From assembly GCA_964368605.1 (NCBI GenBank), contig CAYJBP010000028.1:1-22708 (forward strand): a DNA stretch of 22,708 nt, read 5' to 3'. Made by a program: the position numbers and the translations under genes. The notes under the pieces were generated by a model. That model did no database searches. It worked only from the letters and a program-made list of their open reading frames with translations, and had not been told where the DNA came from. Every line of letters starts with the position of its first letter. Position 1 is the first letter of the stretch. This stretch comes from CAYJBP01 sp964368605 (lineage in GTDB: Bacteria > Bacillota > Dehalobacteriia > UBA4068). This document shows positions 1 through 7,165 of this stretch, in pieces.

Positions 1-380
1 ATCAGGAATTGCCCAACTTTGATACCGAAAGGCGCTTTTTTCCTTGGATGTATCGGGTTGCGCAAAATGCCTGCATAAACTCGTTGCGCAAACTACCTAA
101 GGAATCTTTAACCGATGACGGCCAGCCCGAATACGACAAAAGGCAACTGGGTGAGGACCCCGCCCAAAGCTATGTTAATCGGGAATATGCTCAAGAATTA
201 GCCCTGCTATTGCAGGAAATGCCCGAAAATTATCGCGAACCTATTTTGCTAAAATATGTTGAGGGCTTATCCTATCAGGAAATAAGCGAAAAACTTGATT
301 TATCGATTTCAACTATCGAAAGCAGGCTTTTTCGTGGCCGCAAATTTTTACGTAAACTATTAGAAAAAACAAATTTATAG
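1..380 (+). CDS. ECF-type RNA polymerase sigma factor, 5'-truncated by the window edge
   Basis: This is the 3' part of a sigma-70 family, extracytoplasmic-function sigma factor. It would direct RNA polymerase to a small stress or envelope regulon. The frame is open to the first base, so the true start lies upstream; a TTG at position 9 is only an in-frame codon. The first visible residues (FFPWMYRVAQNACINSLRK) match region 2.3-2.4, which melts and reads the -10 element. Region 4.2 follows near the C-terminus, with the helix-turn-helix GLSYQEISEKLDLSISTIES and a basic RGRKFLRKLL tail that reads the -35 element. The stop is followed after a few bases by the ribosome binding site and start of a zinc-finger anti-sigma gene, the usual pairing for this class. 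The family call is firm; the regulon is unknown. Confidence 0.9.
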   Translation, partial: QELPNFDTERRFFPWMYRVAQNACINSLRKLPKESLTDDGQPEYDKRQLGEDPAQSYVNREYAQELALLLQEMPENYREPILLKYVEGLSYQEISEKLDLSISTIESRLFRGRKFLRKLLEKTNL

Positions 381-394
381 AAAGGAGCAGCAAA

Positions 395-1915
395 ATGAAA
401 TGTCAGAACTTTGAAGACCTCATTCAGTTATCAATAGACGGTCATATACGCCAAGAGCAGCAAAAAGCCCTTGATGCGCATTTGGCAGCCTGCCCTGATT
501 GTGCTGCTCTTTTGGCCGATATGCAAGCCATTCACTCTATTTTAAGCACCGAATTAAGTGCAGTAGAGCCACCCGCCGATTTTGTGGCGGCCACCATGGC
601 TAAGCTGCCGCCTGCGCCTAAGCCGCAAAAAGCACCACGTTTGCGTTTTAAATTTATTTTTGGCTTGGGCAGTTTTGCTGCATGTGCTGCCGCCGTACTG
701 TTTATGATTTTTGGTGGTCAAACCCAGCCCGAGCAGCCACTTATTGCCGAGGATAATCAGCCCAATCAAGTGCTTATTAGCCAGGCTGAGGAGCCAAGTA
801 ATACCCAAACCGTGCCCGAAGATAGATTAGGCGATCAGCCAATAGAAAATATTGAACCGTCAACAATTGCTCCATTACCCACCGAGCCTAATGAAGCACC
901 TGCTACGGATCCGATAGCCATTGATTCTCAGCCCGATACGCAAAATGAAGAATCGGGCGAGCAAGTAGATAATAATCAGCCTGCCCCCGCCGAAGAGCCT
1001 GCCCCTGCTCAGGTGCAAGTTGCAGCAAATGAGCCGGCCGCTATCAGCGCTAATCCCGAACTTAACGCCGAGCCGGAAATAGTGCATGGTGTGCTGGAAA
1101 TTCCCCAGCCTGCCCATCAGCAAATAATTATTCCGGTTGATGTTTTTATGCCTAAGCTTTTTGCCGCCTTCGATTGCGATGCAATCATGCCTCATATTGA
1201 TGAAAATGGCCTGGTAAACTACTATACTAATTATCGTGGTTATTATCAAAAATGGCAGCAAGAATTAATTAGCGAAGCCGAAAGTATTTATATCGAAAAT
1301 AGCGATAATTTACCCGATATGGCCTCTTTATTCGGCTATAATAATTATGATGATGCTGTAAATACGCCTTTATCCTATGCGCTTTCGCCGGATAATAGCC
1401 TGCTAGCGGTCAATAATGGCAGCGATGTGAATAATGGAATTTGGCTATTTGCCAATAATGCCCCCACCGAAGCAACAACCGATGCAGCCCAGCCATCCGA
1501 GCAATCGGTAGCGGCAACTGATCAAGCTGCCGATGGCCAGCCTGCCGATGCAAGTACCGATGCTAATGCAAATAGCGTTGATGATATAGCCGATGAGCAG
1601 CAAGACTTGCCTGCTAATTCATTATATATTGATATGGCCGAGTTAGATTTTAGCACAGGCACATCGATATTTATCGACCGGGCTTCCGGCGAATTATTAA
1701 ACTGGTCGCCAAATGGCAGCAAATTGCTTTTTACCGATAGCGATGGTTTGCTTTATGTTTATTATGCTTATTATGGTGGCGAGCAAAGATATTATCAGTT
1801 ATCCGAAGTACCTGTTACCAGCGCCGATTGGTCGGCCGATAGCCGCTTAGTATTGTTCTCGGCTCAGCAAGAGGGCGATAATCATAGCAATATTTATATG
1901 GTAATGGTGCCCTAA
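395..1915 (+). CDS. Membrane anti-sigma factor: zinc-finger head, Pro/Glu/Gln/Ala linker, C-terminal beta-propeller-like repeats
   Basis: This 506-residue protein probably holds the preceding sigma factor inactive at the membrane. An AAAGGAG site lies 7 bases before the ATG. The head carries the zf-HC2 pattern C3, H29-x3-C33-x2-C36. One membrane span lies at about residues 85-107. Residues 108-240 are low complexity and rich in Pro, Glu, Gln, Asn and Ala, as expected of an extracytoplasmic spacer. The C-terminal part has three blade-like segments of the TolB/PD40 type: YALSPDNSLLAVNN, LNWSPNGSKLLFTDSDG and ADWSADSRLVLFSAQ. A second low-complexity insert (about 355-408) separates the first blade from the other two. 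The anti-sigma role is inferred from the zinc finger and gene pairing. The propeller is a pattern call, and three blades are too few for a closed ring, so it may be partial or more degenerate than I can see. Confidence 0.85.
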   Translation: MKCQNFEDLIQLSIDGHIRQEQQKALDAHLAACPDCAALLADMQAIHSILSTELSAVEPPADFVAATMAKLPPAPKPQKAPRLRFKFIFGLGSFAACAAAVLFMIFGGQTQPEQPLIAEDNQPNQVLISQAEEPSNTQTVPEDRLGDQPIENIEPSTIAPLPTEPNEAPATDPIAIDSQPDTQNEESGEQVDNNQPAPAEEPAPAQVQVAANEPAAISANPELNAEPEIVHGVLEIPQPAHQQIIIPVDVFMPKLFAAFDCDAIMPHIDENGLVNYYTNYRGYYQKWQQELISEAESIYIENSDNLPDMASLFGYNNYDDAVNTPLSYALSPDNSLLAVNNGSDVNNGIWLFANNAPTEATTDAAQPSEQSVAATDQAADGQPADASTDANANSVDDIADEQQDLPANSLYIDMAELDFSTGTSIFIDRASGELLNWSPNGSKLLFTDSDGLLYVYYAYYGGEQRYYQLSEVPVTSADWSADSRLVLFSAQQEGDNHSNIYMVMVP

Positions 1916-1932
1916 ATTTTTGATTAATAAAT

Positions 1933-1973
1933 AAGCTGAGGTTAACGCAATTTTGCGATAGCCTCAGCTTTTT
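1933..1973 (+). terminator. Intrinsic terminator after the anti-sigma gene
   Basis: AAGCTGAGG (1933-1941) pairs perfectly with CCTCAGCTT (1962-1970). An inner CGCAA/TTGCG pairing extends the stem, and a short T run follows. It lies 17 bases after the anti-sigma stop. On the opposite strand the stem is followed by CTTATTTATT, so it may also serve weakly for the convergent recQ gene. Confidence 0.8.
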
Positions 1974-2025
1974 GATTTGACTTAGGTTTTTTGCTGTCTT
2001 TTACTACCTGGATTGTTGGGATATA

Positions 2026-2085
2026 TTTTTGATTTTGTAGGGAATGGGTAAGACCATTCCCTACAAAACACTAACAAATCAAAAA
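2026..2085. repeat. Short perfect inverted repeat between convergent genes (TGTAGGG...CCCTACA type)
   Basis: TTTTGTAGGGAATGG (2033-2047) and CCATTCCCTACAAAA (2054-2068) are perfect 15-base inverted arms around a 6-base loop. An outer pair, TTTTTGA (2026-2032) and TCAAAAA (2079-2085), extends the dyad with a bulge on the right. Neither strand has a T tract directly after the stem, so it is not a classic terminator. It looks like a small interspersed palindromic element with GTAGGG/CCCTAC ends, but whether it recurs in the genome cannot be seen here. Confidence 0.6.
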
Positions 2086-2130
2086 ATAGCAAAGCTGGGC
2101 TGGGTTCGGATTACGGGCGCGTGCTTATAA

Positions 2131-3990
2131 CTAAACATCCTCTGCAAAATCTTTAATTATCGCCAAAAAGGCTTCGCCATAGCGTGCCGCTTTTTGCTCG
2201 CCTACCCCGTTTACCTTTAAAAATTCTTGGGCGTTTAAAGGCATTTTAGCGCACATATCGCTTAAAGTACGATCGGAAAAAACCACAAAGGCAGGCACAT
2301 TTTGTTCGCTGGCTAAGCTAAAACGTAAGGCCCTTAATTGCTCAAATAATTGCGATTGATGCGAATTTAAATCTAAGGCTGCAACCTGGCTTGCCGCAGC
2401 TGTTTTGCCTTTTGGGGCTTTGGTTGATTTAGGCTCTTTTTTGGCAGGTATGGCTACTTTCATGGTCAGCTTTTGGCCATGATAAAGGATATCCTTTGCC
2501 TTAGCTTGTAATTTAATTACCGAATATTGCTCATCGGTTTTGGCTAAATAGCCTTCGCATAAAAGATAATCGACAATTAAGCGCAAATCGGCTGCGCTTT
2601 TTTTGCTGATATTATAGGTAGATAATTGATTTAAACCCATGCTCAACAGGCGTTCGCTTTTGCTGCCTCGCAAAACATCGATAATCATGGTAATGCCAAA
2701 ACGCTCCTTCATCCGATAAATGCAGGATAATATCATCTGGGCATCCTCGGTTATATCTACTTCGATAAAATTGGCTTGGCAATTGCTGCAATTATTACAG
2801 TTTTGGGGCGCAGTTTCGCCAAAATAAGTTAAGATAAAGTTACGCAAACATTTAGAGCCTGTTGCATAAAAAGTCATCTGCTTTAGGCGAGTATATTCGC
2901 GCTCTTTTAGTTCTAAAGCCTGCGCACTATCAGGGTCGATATTATCATGGCCATGCTCAATTAGCCATTGATTAGTATGCACATCCTGGCCGCTATATAA
3001 AAGTAGACAATGGGCAGGGCTGCCATCACGGCCGGCTCGTCCAATTTCCTGATAATAGCTTTCCAGGTCTTTAGGCATATTATAATGGACAACAAATTGA
3101 ATATTCGATTTATCAATACCCATGCCAAAGGCATTGGTAGCCACCATAATTTGACGGCGATCGTATAAAAAATCGTCTTGATTTTGCTTGCGCTCATTAT
3201 CGCTAAGCCCGGCATGATAACGGGTGGCATTAAAGCCGCTTTTAAGTAAATGGGTATAGATAGTTTCGACATTATTCCTGGTAGAGCAATATATTATCCC
3301 CGAATTATGCTTAATGCCGGTTAAAAATTGTTGCAGAGCATCTTGCTTTTTTTTAGGGCGAATGATTTCTAAAAACAAATTCTGACGATCAAAGCCGCTA
3401 ATCAAAATAAAAGGATCGATAAGCGCCAGCAATTGGCTGATATCTTGGCGTACCCTTAAAGTTGCGGTAGCTGTAAAAGCCGAGATTACCGGACGCTTTT
3501 TTAGCCTGGCAATAAATTGGGGAATTTGGGCATAGCTTGGTCTAAAATCCTGCCCCCATTGCGAGATGCAATGCGCCTCGTCTACGGTAATCATCGAGAT
3601 GTTGGCATTTTGGGCAAAATAGATAAAGTCATTGCTCATAAGCCGTTCCGGCGCTATATAGATTAGCTTATAGGCATTATTTAAGGCCTGCTCCAATACC
3701 CTATCTATTTGGCGCATAGTAAGCGATGAATTGATATAAGCGGCCTTAATCCCGGCTTGAATAAGGCTATTTACCTGATCCTGCATTAAAGAAATTAATG
3801 GCGAAATTACCAGGCAAATGCCATCATTAAGGATAGCAGGCAATTGATAACAGGCCGATTTACCGCCACCTGTGGGCATAATGCCCAATACATCCTGCTT
3901 GGCCATAATTGCCGAAATCAGCTCCTCTTGCCCCTGCCGAAAGCTGTCATAACCAAAATATTTTTTTAAGGGCTCAAGTAGCATACTCAT
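2131..3990 (-). CDS. recQ: ATP-dependent DNA helicase RecQ
   Basis: RecQ is a 3'-5' DNA helicase that unwinds forks, D-loops and recombination intermediates. At 619 residues it has the full bacterial architecture. The helicase core shows Walker A (TGGGKS, 40-45), DEAH (137-140), the RecQ aromatic loop (SQWGQDFRPSY, 143-153), motif III (TATAT, 173-177) and motif VI (QEIGRAGRDG, 314-323). Four zinc-binding cysteines follow at C381, C398, C401 and C404. An RQC winged-helix region spans about 410-510. A Lys/Ala/Pro-rich linker leads to a C-terminal HRDC domain (about 545-617). The ATG has an AAGGGG site 8 bases upstream, which overlaps the stop of the tagA/wecG-like gene 12 bases before, so it is the last gene of that run. 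Nothing essential appears to be missing. Confidence 0.96.
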   Translation of the reverse strand: MSMLLEPLKKYFGYDSFRQGQEELISAIMAKQDVLGIMPTGGGKSACYQLPAILNDGICLVISPLISLMQDQVNSLIQAGIKAAYINSSLTMRQIDRVLEQALNNAYKLIYIAPERLMSNDFIYFAQNANISMITVDEAHCISQWGQDFRPSYAQIPQFIARLKKRPVISAFTATATLRVRQDISQLLALIDPFILISGFDRQNLFLEIIRPKKKQDALQQFLTGIKHNSGIIYCSTRNNVETIYTHLLKSGFNATRYHAGLSDNERKQNQDDFLYDRRQIMVATNAFGMGIDKSNIQFVVHYNMPKDLESYYQEIGRAGRDGSPAHCLLLYSGQDVHTNQWLIEHGHDNIDPDSAQALELKEREYTRLKQMTFYATGSKCLRNFILTYFGETAPQNCNNCSNCQANFIEVDITEDAQMILSCIYRMKERFGITMIIDVLRGSKSERLLSMGLNQLSTYNISKKSAADLRLIVDYLLCEGYLAKTDEQYSVIKLQAKAKDILYHGQKLTMKVAIPAKKEPKSTKAPKGKTAAASQVAALDLNSHQSQLFEQLRALRFSLASEQNVPAFVVFSDRTLSDMCAKMPLNAQEFLKVNGVGEQKAARYGEAFLAIIKDFAEDV

Positions 3991-4002
3991 TGAATTAACC
4001 CC

Positions 4003-4728
4003 TTATCGTCGGCATTGTTTTTTTACTAAAAGCATAAATTTAGGGATGGCCATCATCCGTCCTAAACGGCTGGGCTGTTTAATTAGCCGCCATAGCCATT
4101 CTAAGCGCAGTTTTTGCATAAAAAGCGGCGCTCTTTTAATCATACCTGCCCATACATCAAAGCTGCCGCCTACGCCTAAGGCCACGGCGGCCTGCAATTG
4201 CTCTTGATGCTCGGCCACAAAATATTCCTGACGCGGCATGCCCAAAGCAACCAATACAATATCGGCTTGCGATTCGGCAATTTGCTGTAAAACGGCCTGC
4301 TCTTTGCCATTAAAATAGCCATCATGGCAGCCGGCAATGATTAGGCCGGGGTATTTTGCGCTAAGTTTGGCGGCAGCCTGCTCGGCAATAGTAGGCGCTG
4401 CACCCAATAAAAATAGGCGCCAACCGCAAATGGCGGCTCGCGCTGCAATGGCCTCGCCTAAATCAACCCCGGTAACTCGCTCGGGTAATTTTTGGCCATA
4501 TTGCTCGGCCGCCCATAAAACGCCGCTACCATCGGCCGTAATTAAGTCGGCCGTATTTAGCAGGGCTTTAAACTTAGGATTATGATAGGCCATATAAAGC
4601 CCTTCGGCATTGATGGTTACTATTTTATGCAAGCGCCGCTTATCCTGCGGCATATTTATGGCCTGCTCTACAAAATCGACAGCCTGCGCCATATTAATAG
4701 CTGCAATATCAATATCTAAAATTTGCAT
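4003..4728 (-). CDS. WecG/TagA/CpsF family glycosyltransferase (N-acetylmannosaminyl-type)
   Basis: Members of this GT26 family transfer a sugar, N-acetylmannosamine in TagA, onto GlcNAc-diphospho-undecaprenol at the inner membrane face. This is an early step of wall teichoic acid or related glycopolymer synthesis. Family landmarks are VTINAEG (37-43), ITADGSGV with the Asp expected to act as base (D66), LLGAAP (107-112), LVALGMPRQE (159-168), GVGGSFDVWAG (185-195) and a basic C-terminal segment (KRAPLFMQKLRLEWLWRL) of the kind TagA uses to reach the membrane. I place the start at ATG 4728 (241 aa), which has GAGG five bases upstream; an upstream TTG at 4758 would add ten residues but lies inside a hairpin. 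The next upstream gene encodes an LCP ligase, which supports a wall-polymer role. The exact sugar substrate is inferred. Confidence 0.92.
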   Translation of the reverse strand: MQILDIDIAAINMAQAVDFVEQAINMPQDKRRLHKIVTINAEGLYMAYHNPKFKALLNTADLITADGSGVLWAAEQYGQKLPERVTGVDLGEAIAARAAICGWRLFLLGAAPTIAEQAAAKLSAKYPGLIIAGCHDGYFNGKEQAVLQQIAESQADIVLVALGMPRQEYFVAEHQEQLQAAVALGVGGSFDVWAGMIKRAPLFMQKLRLEWLWRLIKQPSRLGRMMAIPKFMLLVKKQCRR

Positions 4729-4742
4729 ATAAACCTCGGGTG

Positions 4743-4780
4743 TAAAAGGGACGGGCAAGGGAAATCAATCCTCTTGCCCG
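4743..4780 (-). terminator. Hairpin between the LCP and tagA-like genes, possible weak terminator or attenuator
   Basis: CGGGCAAG (4752-4759) and CTTGCCCG (4773-4780) form a perfect 8-bp stem. Read on the minus strand, the stem is followed by TCCC and then TTTT. The T run is interrupted, so termination would be partial. It sits in the 59-base gap just upstream of the tagA/wecG-like start and could lower expression of tagA and recQ relative to the LCP gene. Confidence 0.5.
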
Positions 4781-4787
4781 CCAATTA

Positions 4788-6317
4788 TTAATTAGTATCA
4801 GTATCATCGGCAGGCGGCTGCTCGGTTTCGGTCGGCTGCTCGGTGGGCTCAGTTGCCTCCTCGGCAGGCGGTTGCTCGGTTTCTTCGGCAGGCGGCTGCT
4901 CATTCTCCTCCAGCTGCGGCACATCATCCGGGTTTTGATTAGGATTAAGATTAGGATCTATCGCATTAGGATCGGCATTAGGATCTACCGCATTAGGATC
5001 GGCATTAGGATCTACCGCATTAGGGTCGGCATTAGGGTCTACCGCATTGGGGTCGGCATTAGGGTCTACCGCATTGGGGTCGGCATTAGGATCGGTGGGG
5101 TTAACCACGATAACCTCGCTTGGTGGCGGGGTATCGCCTACGGCATCTAAGGCATCGATTACGCCATCGCCATTGGTATCGACAGGTGGGGTATCGATAA
5201 TGCCATCGCCATCGATATCGGTTCCTTCTGGTACAATCGGTAGGCCGTTTTCGTCTAACAGAATATCTTCTTCCGGCTCATCAGCCGGGGGATTATAGGT
5301 TGCGCTATCATTATAGATGATATTTGTTTCGCCAATAGCTTCGCCGGCGGCAAATTCGGTAATCATTTCGATGGTTTGGGTTCGGTTTAGCATCCAGTAA
5401 TTGCCTTGGCCAATCCACATGCCTGCCCCTGGTAAGGAATAGGTGTTAATCGTGTTTAAGTCCATTTGCAATAGCGAATTGCTAACTTCCAGAATTTCGC
5501 TTAGGGTATAATCGGTATTTACATATTCCCAGGCTATATTGGCCAGTTGCGGCACTTTAAGGATAATGGTGGGGTCGGTAAATTTTTGGGCTAATTCTTG
5601 AATAAACATTTGCTGATTGGCAATACGATCGATATCGCCCATCGGCAAATCTCTAAAGCGAACAAAGCCCAGCGCATCAACGCCGTCTAGGGTTTGCAGG
5701 CCGGCATCGATAGCAATATTTTCGCTGGATTTATACATATTTACGGGCACATCAATTTCCACCCCGCCGATGGCATCGATAAGCTCGATAAAGCCATTAA
5801 AGTCGATTTCTACATATTTTTCGACGGCTATACCCAAAGTATATTCGATAGTGCTTTTAAGCAAGGAGATGCCGCCATAAAAATAGGCTTCATTGATTTT
5901 GGTTTTGGTGGAGTAGCCGGGCAATTGCACATAGCTATCCCGAGGAACGGAAAGCAAATTGATATTATTGTTTTCCCAATCGATAAAGGCAATCATAATG
6001 GTGTCGGTACGGTAAACATTCTCGCCTTCGCGTTTATCGGCGCCTACCAAAAGCACAACGTCCTGGCCTTCCAGCATCGGCGGTGGCTCGGTAACGGCTA
6101 AGGCAGGGTCGTTTTCGGGATTATAGGGATCGGCCTCGGTAAGCATTTCGATAGGCGGATAGGAGGCAAAGCCTAAGTTCATGCCTAAATAAAAGCACCA
6201 ACAAATGATAAAAGTAAGCAAAAGGGTATAGCAAAATTTTTGCTTAGGTTGAAGAAGCCCGTACCAGGTATTTTTTTCATGGATGGTGGTACGGTCTTTA
6301 GACCAAAAATCGTTCAC
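4788..6317 (-). CDS. LytR-CpsA-Psr (LCP) family cell-wall polymer ligase with a repetitive acidic tail
   Basis: LCP enzymes move undecaprenyl-linked glycopolymers onto peptidoglycan outside the membrane. The start is GTG at 6317, with AAAGAGG seven bases upstream. A short cytoplasmic head and one membrane span (about 28-48) anchor the protein. The LCP domain runs from about 86 to 245 and shows DVVLLVGADKR, YRTDTIMIAF (R103, D105), LLSVPRDSYV (R126), KINEAYFYGG, the DFNGFIELIDAIGGVEIDV segment and VRFRDLPMGDIDRIANQQ (R220, R222, D230, R231). These include the arginines and aspartates that bind the pyrophosphate lipid. After about residue 340 the protein is unusual: two calcium-loop-like DxDGDGxID motifs (367-375, 380-388), then DPNADPNAV repeats (409-453), then a Gln/Glu/Pro/Thr-rich end. 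The core call is secure; the tail is probably a wall-spanning or calcium-binding spacer. Confidence 0.95.
   Translation of the reverse strand: MNDFWSKDRTTIHEKNTWYGLLQPKQKFCYTLLLTFIICWCFYLGMNLGFASYPPIEMLTEADPYNPENDPALAVTEPPPMLEGQDVVLLVGADKREGENVYRTDTIMIAFIDWENNNINLLSVPRDSYVQLPGYSTKTKINEAYFYGGISLLKSTIEYTLGIAVEKYVEIDFNGFIELIDAIGGVEIDVPVNMYKSSENIAIDAGLQTLDGVDALGFVRFRDLPMGDIDRIANQQMFIQELAQKFTDPTIILKVPQLANIAWEYVNTDYTLSEILEVSNSLLQMDLNTINTYSLPGAGMWIGQGNYWMLNRTQTIEMITEFAAGEAIGETNIIYNDSATYNPPADEPEEDILLDENGLPIVPEGTDIDGDGIIDTPPVDTNGDGVIDALDAVGDTPPPSEVIVVNPTDPNADPNAVDPNADPNAVDPNADPNAVDPNADPNAVDPNADPNAIDPNLNPNQNPDDVPQLEENEQPPAEETEQPPAEEATEPTEQPTETEQPPADDTDTN
4951..5085. repeat. 27-bp tandem repeat, five copies, inside the LCP gene
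   Basis: Five consecutive 27-base units start at 4951, 4978, 5005, 5032 and 5059, with a partial sixth after 5085. They encode the nine-residue unit DPNADPNAV (last copy ending in Ile). Units differ by a few A/G changes that shift gradually along the array, as expected from slippage and later mutation. The unit is a multiple of three, so copy-number change would keep the reading frame. Confidence 0.95.
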
Positions 6318-6331
6318 AATAATACCTCTTT

Positions 6332-6934
6332 CTATCTGGTGATTATAACTTGACGCAGTACATCATCCCATTCAACAGTGCAGTTAAAGGCTTCGCTAAC
6401 ATAGCGCACATGCACCAAAGTGCTGCCATCAACAATAACAGCCGGGTATTCCATTAAATATGTATTGCCATTGATTAAGGCATTACGGTCGTCGATCTTA
6501 AGAACCATGGTTTGGTTTTGGTCGGCAAAAGTTGCTTCGCGGGCAACCTCATCCCAGGTAACGGTAAGGCCAAGAGCTTCGCCGATAAAGCGAGCAGGCA
6601 CCATGGTATAGCCGCTGCCCATAATTTGCGGAGCAACAGGCACAGTTTCGATAGCGTCGTTTACCAGGGCTTGCCGGCTATTGATGGTAAGGGTAATATC
6701 GATACTGCCGCCGCCTAGGGTTTGCTCGATAGCGGCCAATTGCTGCTCTAGCGGAGCAAAGGCCTCGTCTACATATTGCTCAACCCAGGCCTGAGTAACA
6801 AGAGGGTTGGCGGCCGATCCTGGCGGAGCAGAGGCTAAGGCCAGGCCGGCATAAGCCAAAAACAAGCCCCCGATAAAGCATATGCCCAGCAACCATTTAT
6901 TATTAGCGATTACGGATAATTTTGTAGGCTTCAT
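6332..6934 (-). CDS. Exported stalk-domain protein (copper amine oxidase N-terminal-like domain)
   Basis: A 200-residue exported or membrane-anchored protein. The N-terminus has a basic head and a hydrophobic stretch (about 13-35, ending LALASAPPG), which could be a signal peptide or an anchor. A short amphipathic helix (about 46-73) follows. From about 78 to 200 there are two halves of the domain known as Cu_amine_oxidN1 or stalk domain, with hallmarks TMVPARFIGEALGLTVTWDE and TLVHVRYVSEAFNCTVEWDD. Such domains are common in surface proteins of Clostridia and Paenibacillus and are thought to be structural; no oxidase domain is present. I choose ATG 6934 because GAAAGG lies 11 bases upstream; a GTG at 6946 would overlap that site. 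The LCP gene follows after 14 bases, so the two are probably co-expressed. Confidence 0.85.
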   Translation of the reverse strand: MKPTKLSVIANNKWLLGICFIGGLFLAYAGLALASAPPGSAANPLVTQAWVEQYVDEAFAPLEQQLAAIEQTLGGGSIDITLTINSRQALVNDAIETVPVAPQIMGSGYTMVPARFIGEALGLTVTWDEVAREATFADQNQTMVLKIDDRNALINGNTYLMEYPAVIVDGSTLVHVRYVSEAFNCTVEWDDVLRQVIITR

Positions 6935-7165
6935 ATAAATTAGCACCTTTCATATAAGTTGGCTAACTAAATGATTTCGACAAAAAATGCTCTTTTCCTG
7001 CTGCAAGCGACAATAGCAGTCGGAAATCAGTCTAGCGGATAGTGGTATTTTTAGCAGTTTTTATTGCGGCATTACAACAATTGTTGGCAAGGCCGCTAGC
7101 TGCCACTTAGCCTTAGGAAAAGGCGCAGCTAATCGGCATATTTATAGCTTAAAATTAAAGATATT
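6935..7165. other. Intergenic region with a strong hairpin; likely leader of the stalk-domain/LCP genes
   Basis: No gene is supported here. On plus-strand coordinates, TAGCTGC (7097-7103) pairs with GCAGCTA (7125-7131). Outer GCCG/CGGC (7092-7095, 7134-7137) and inner CCTT/AAGG pairings extend the stem. No T tract follows on either strand. A 12-base perfect palindrome, CAACAATTGTTG, lies at 7075-7086. The only promoter-like match for the minus strand is a weak TATAAA (7141-7146) with a poor -35; if it is used, the leader is about 200 bases. I recognise no known riboswitch consensus. Confidence 0.5.

Noticed and set aside
4872..5298. Plus-strand open frames with Ile/Arg/Gly-rich repeats opposite the LCP tail
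   Set aside because: They are the reverse complement of the 27-bp array that encodes DPNADPNAV; the LCP frame has a real domain, start and ribosome binding site, while these have none.
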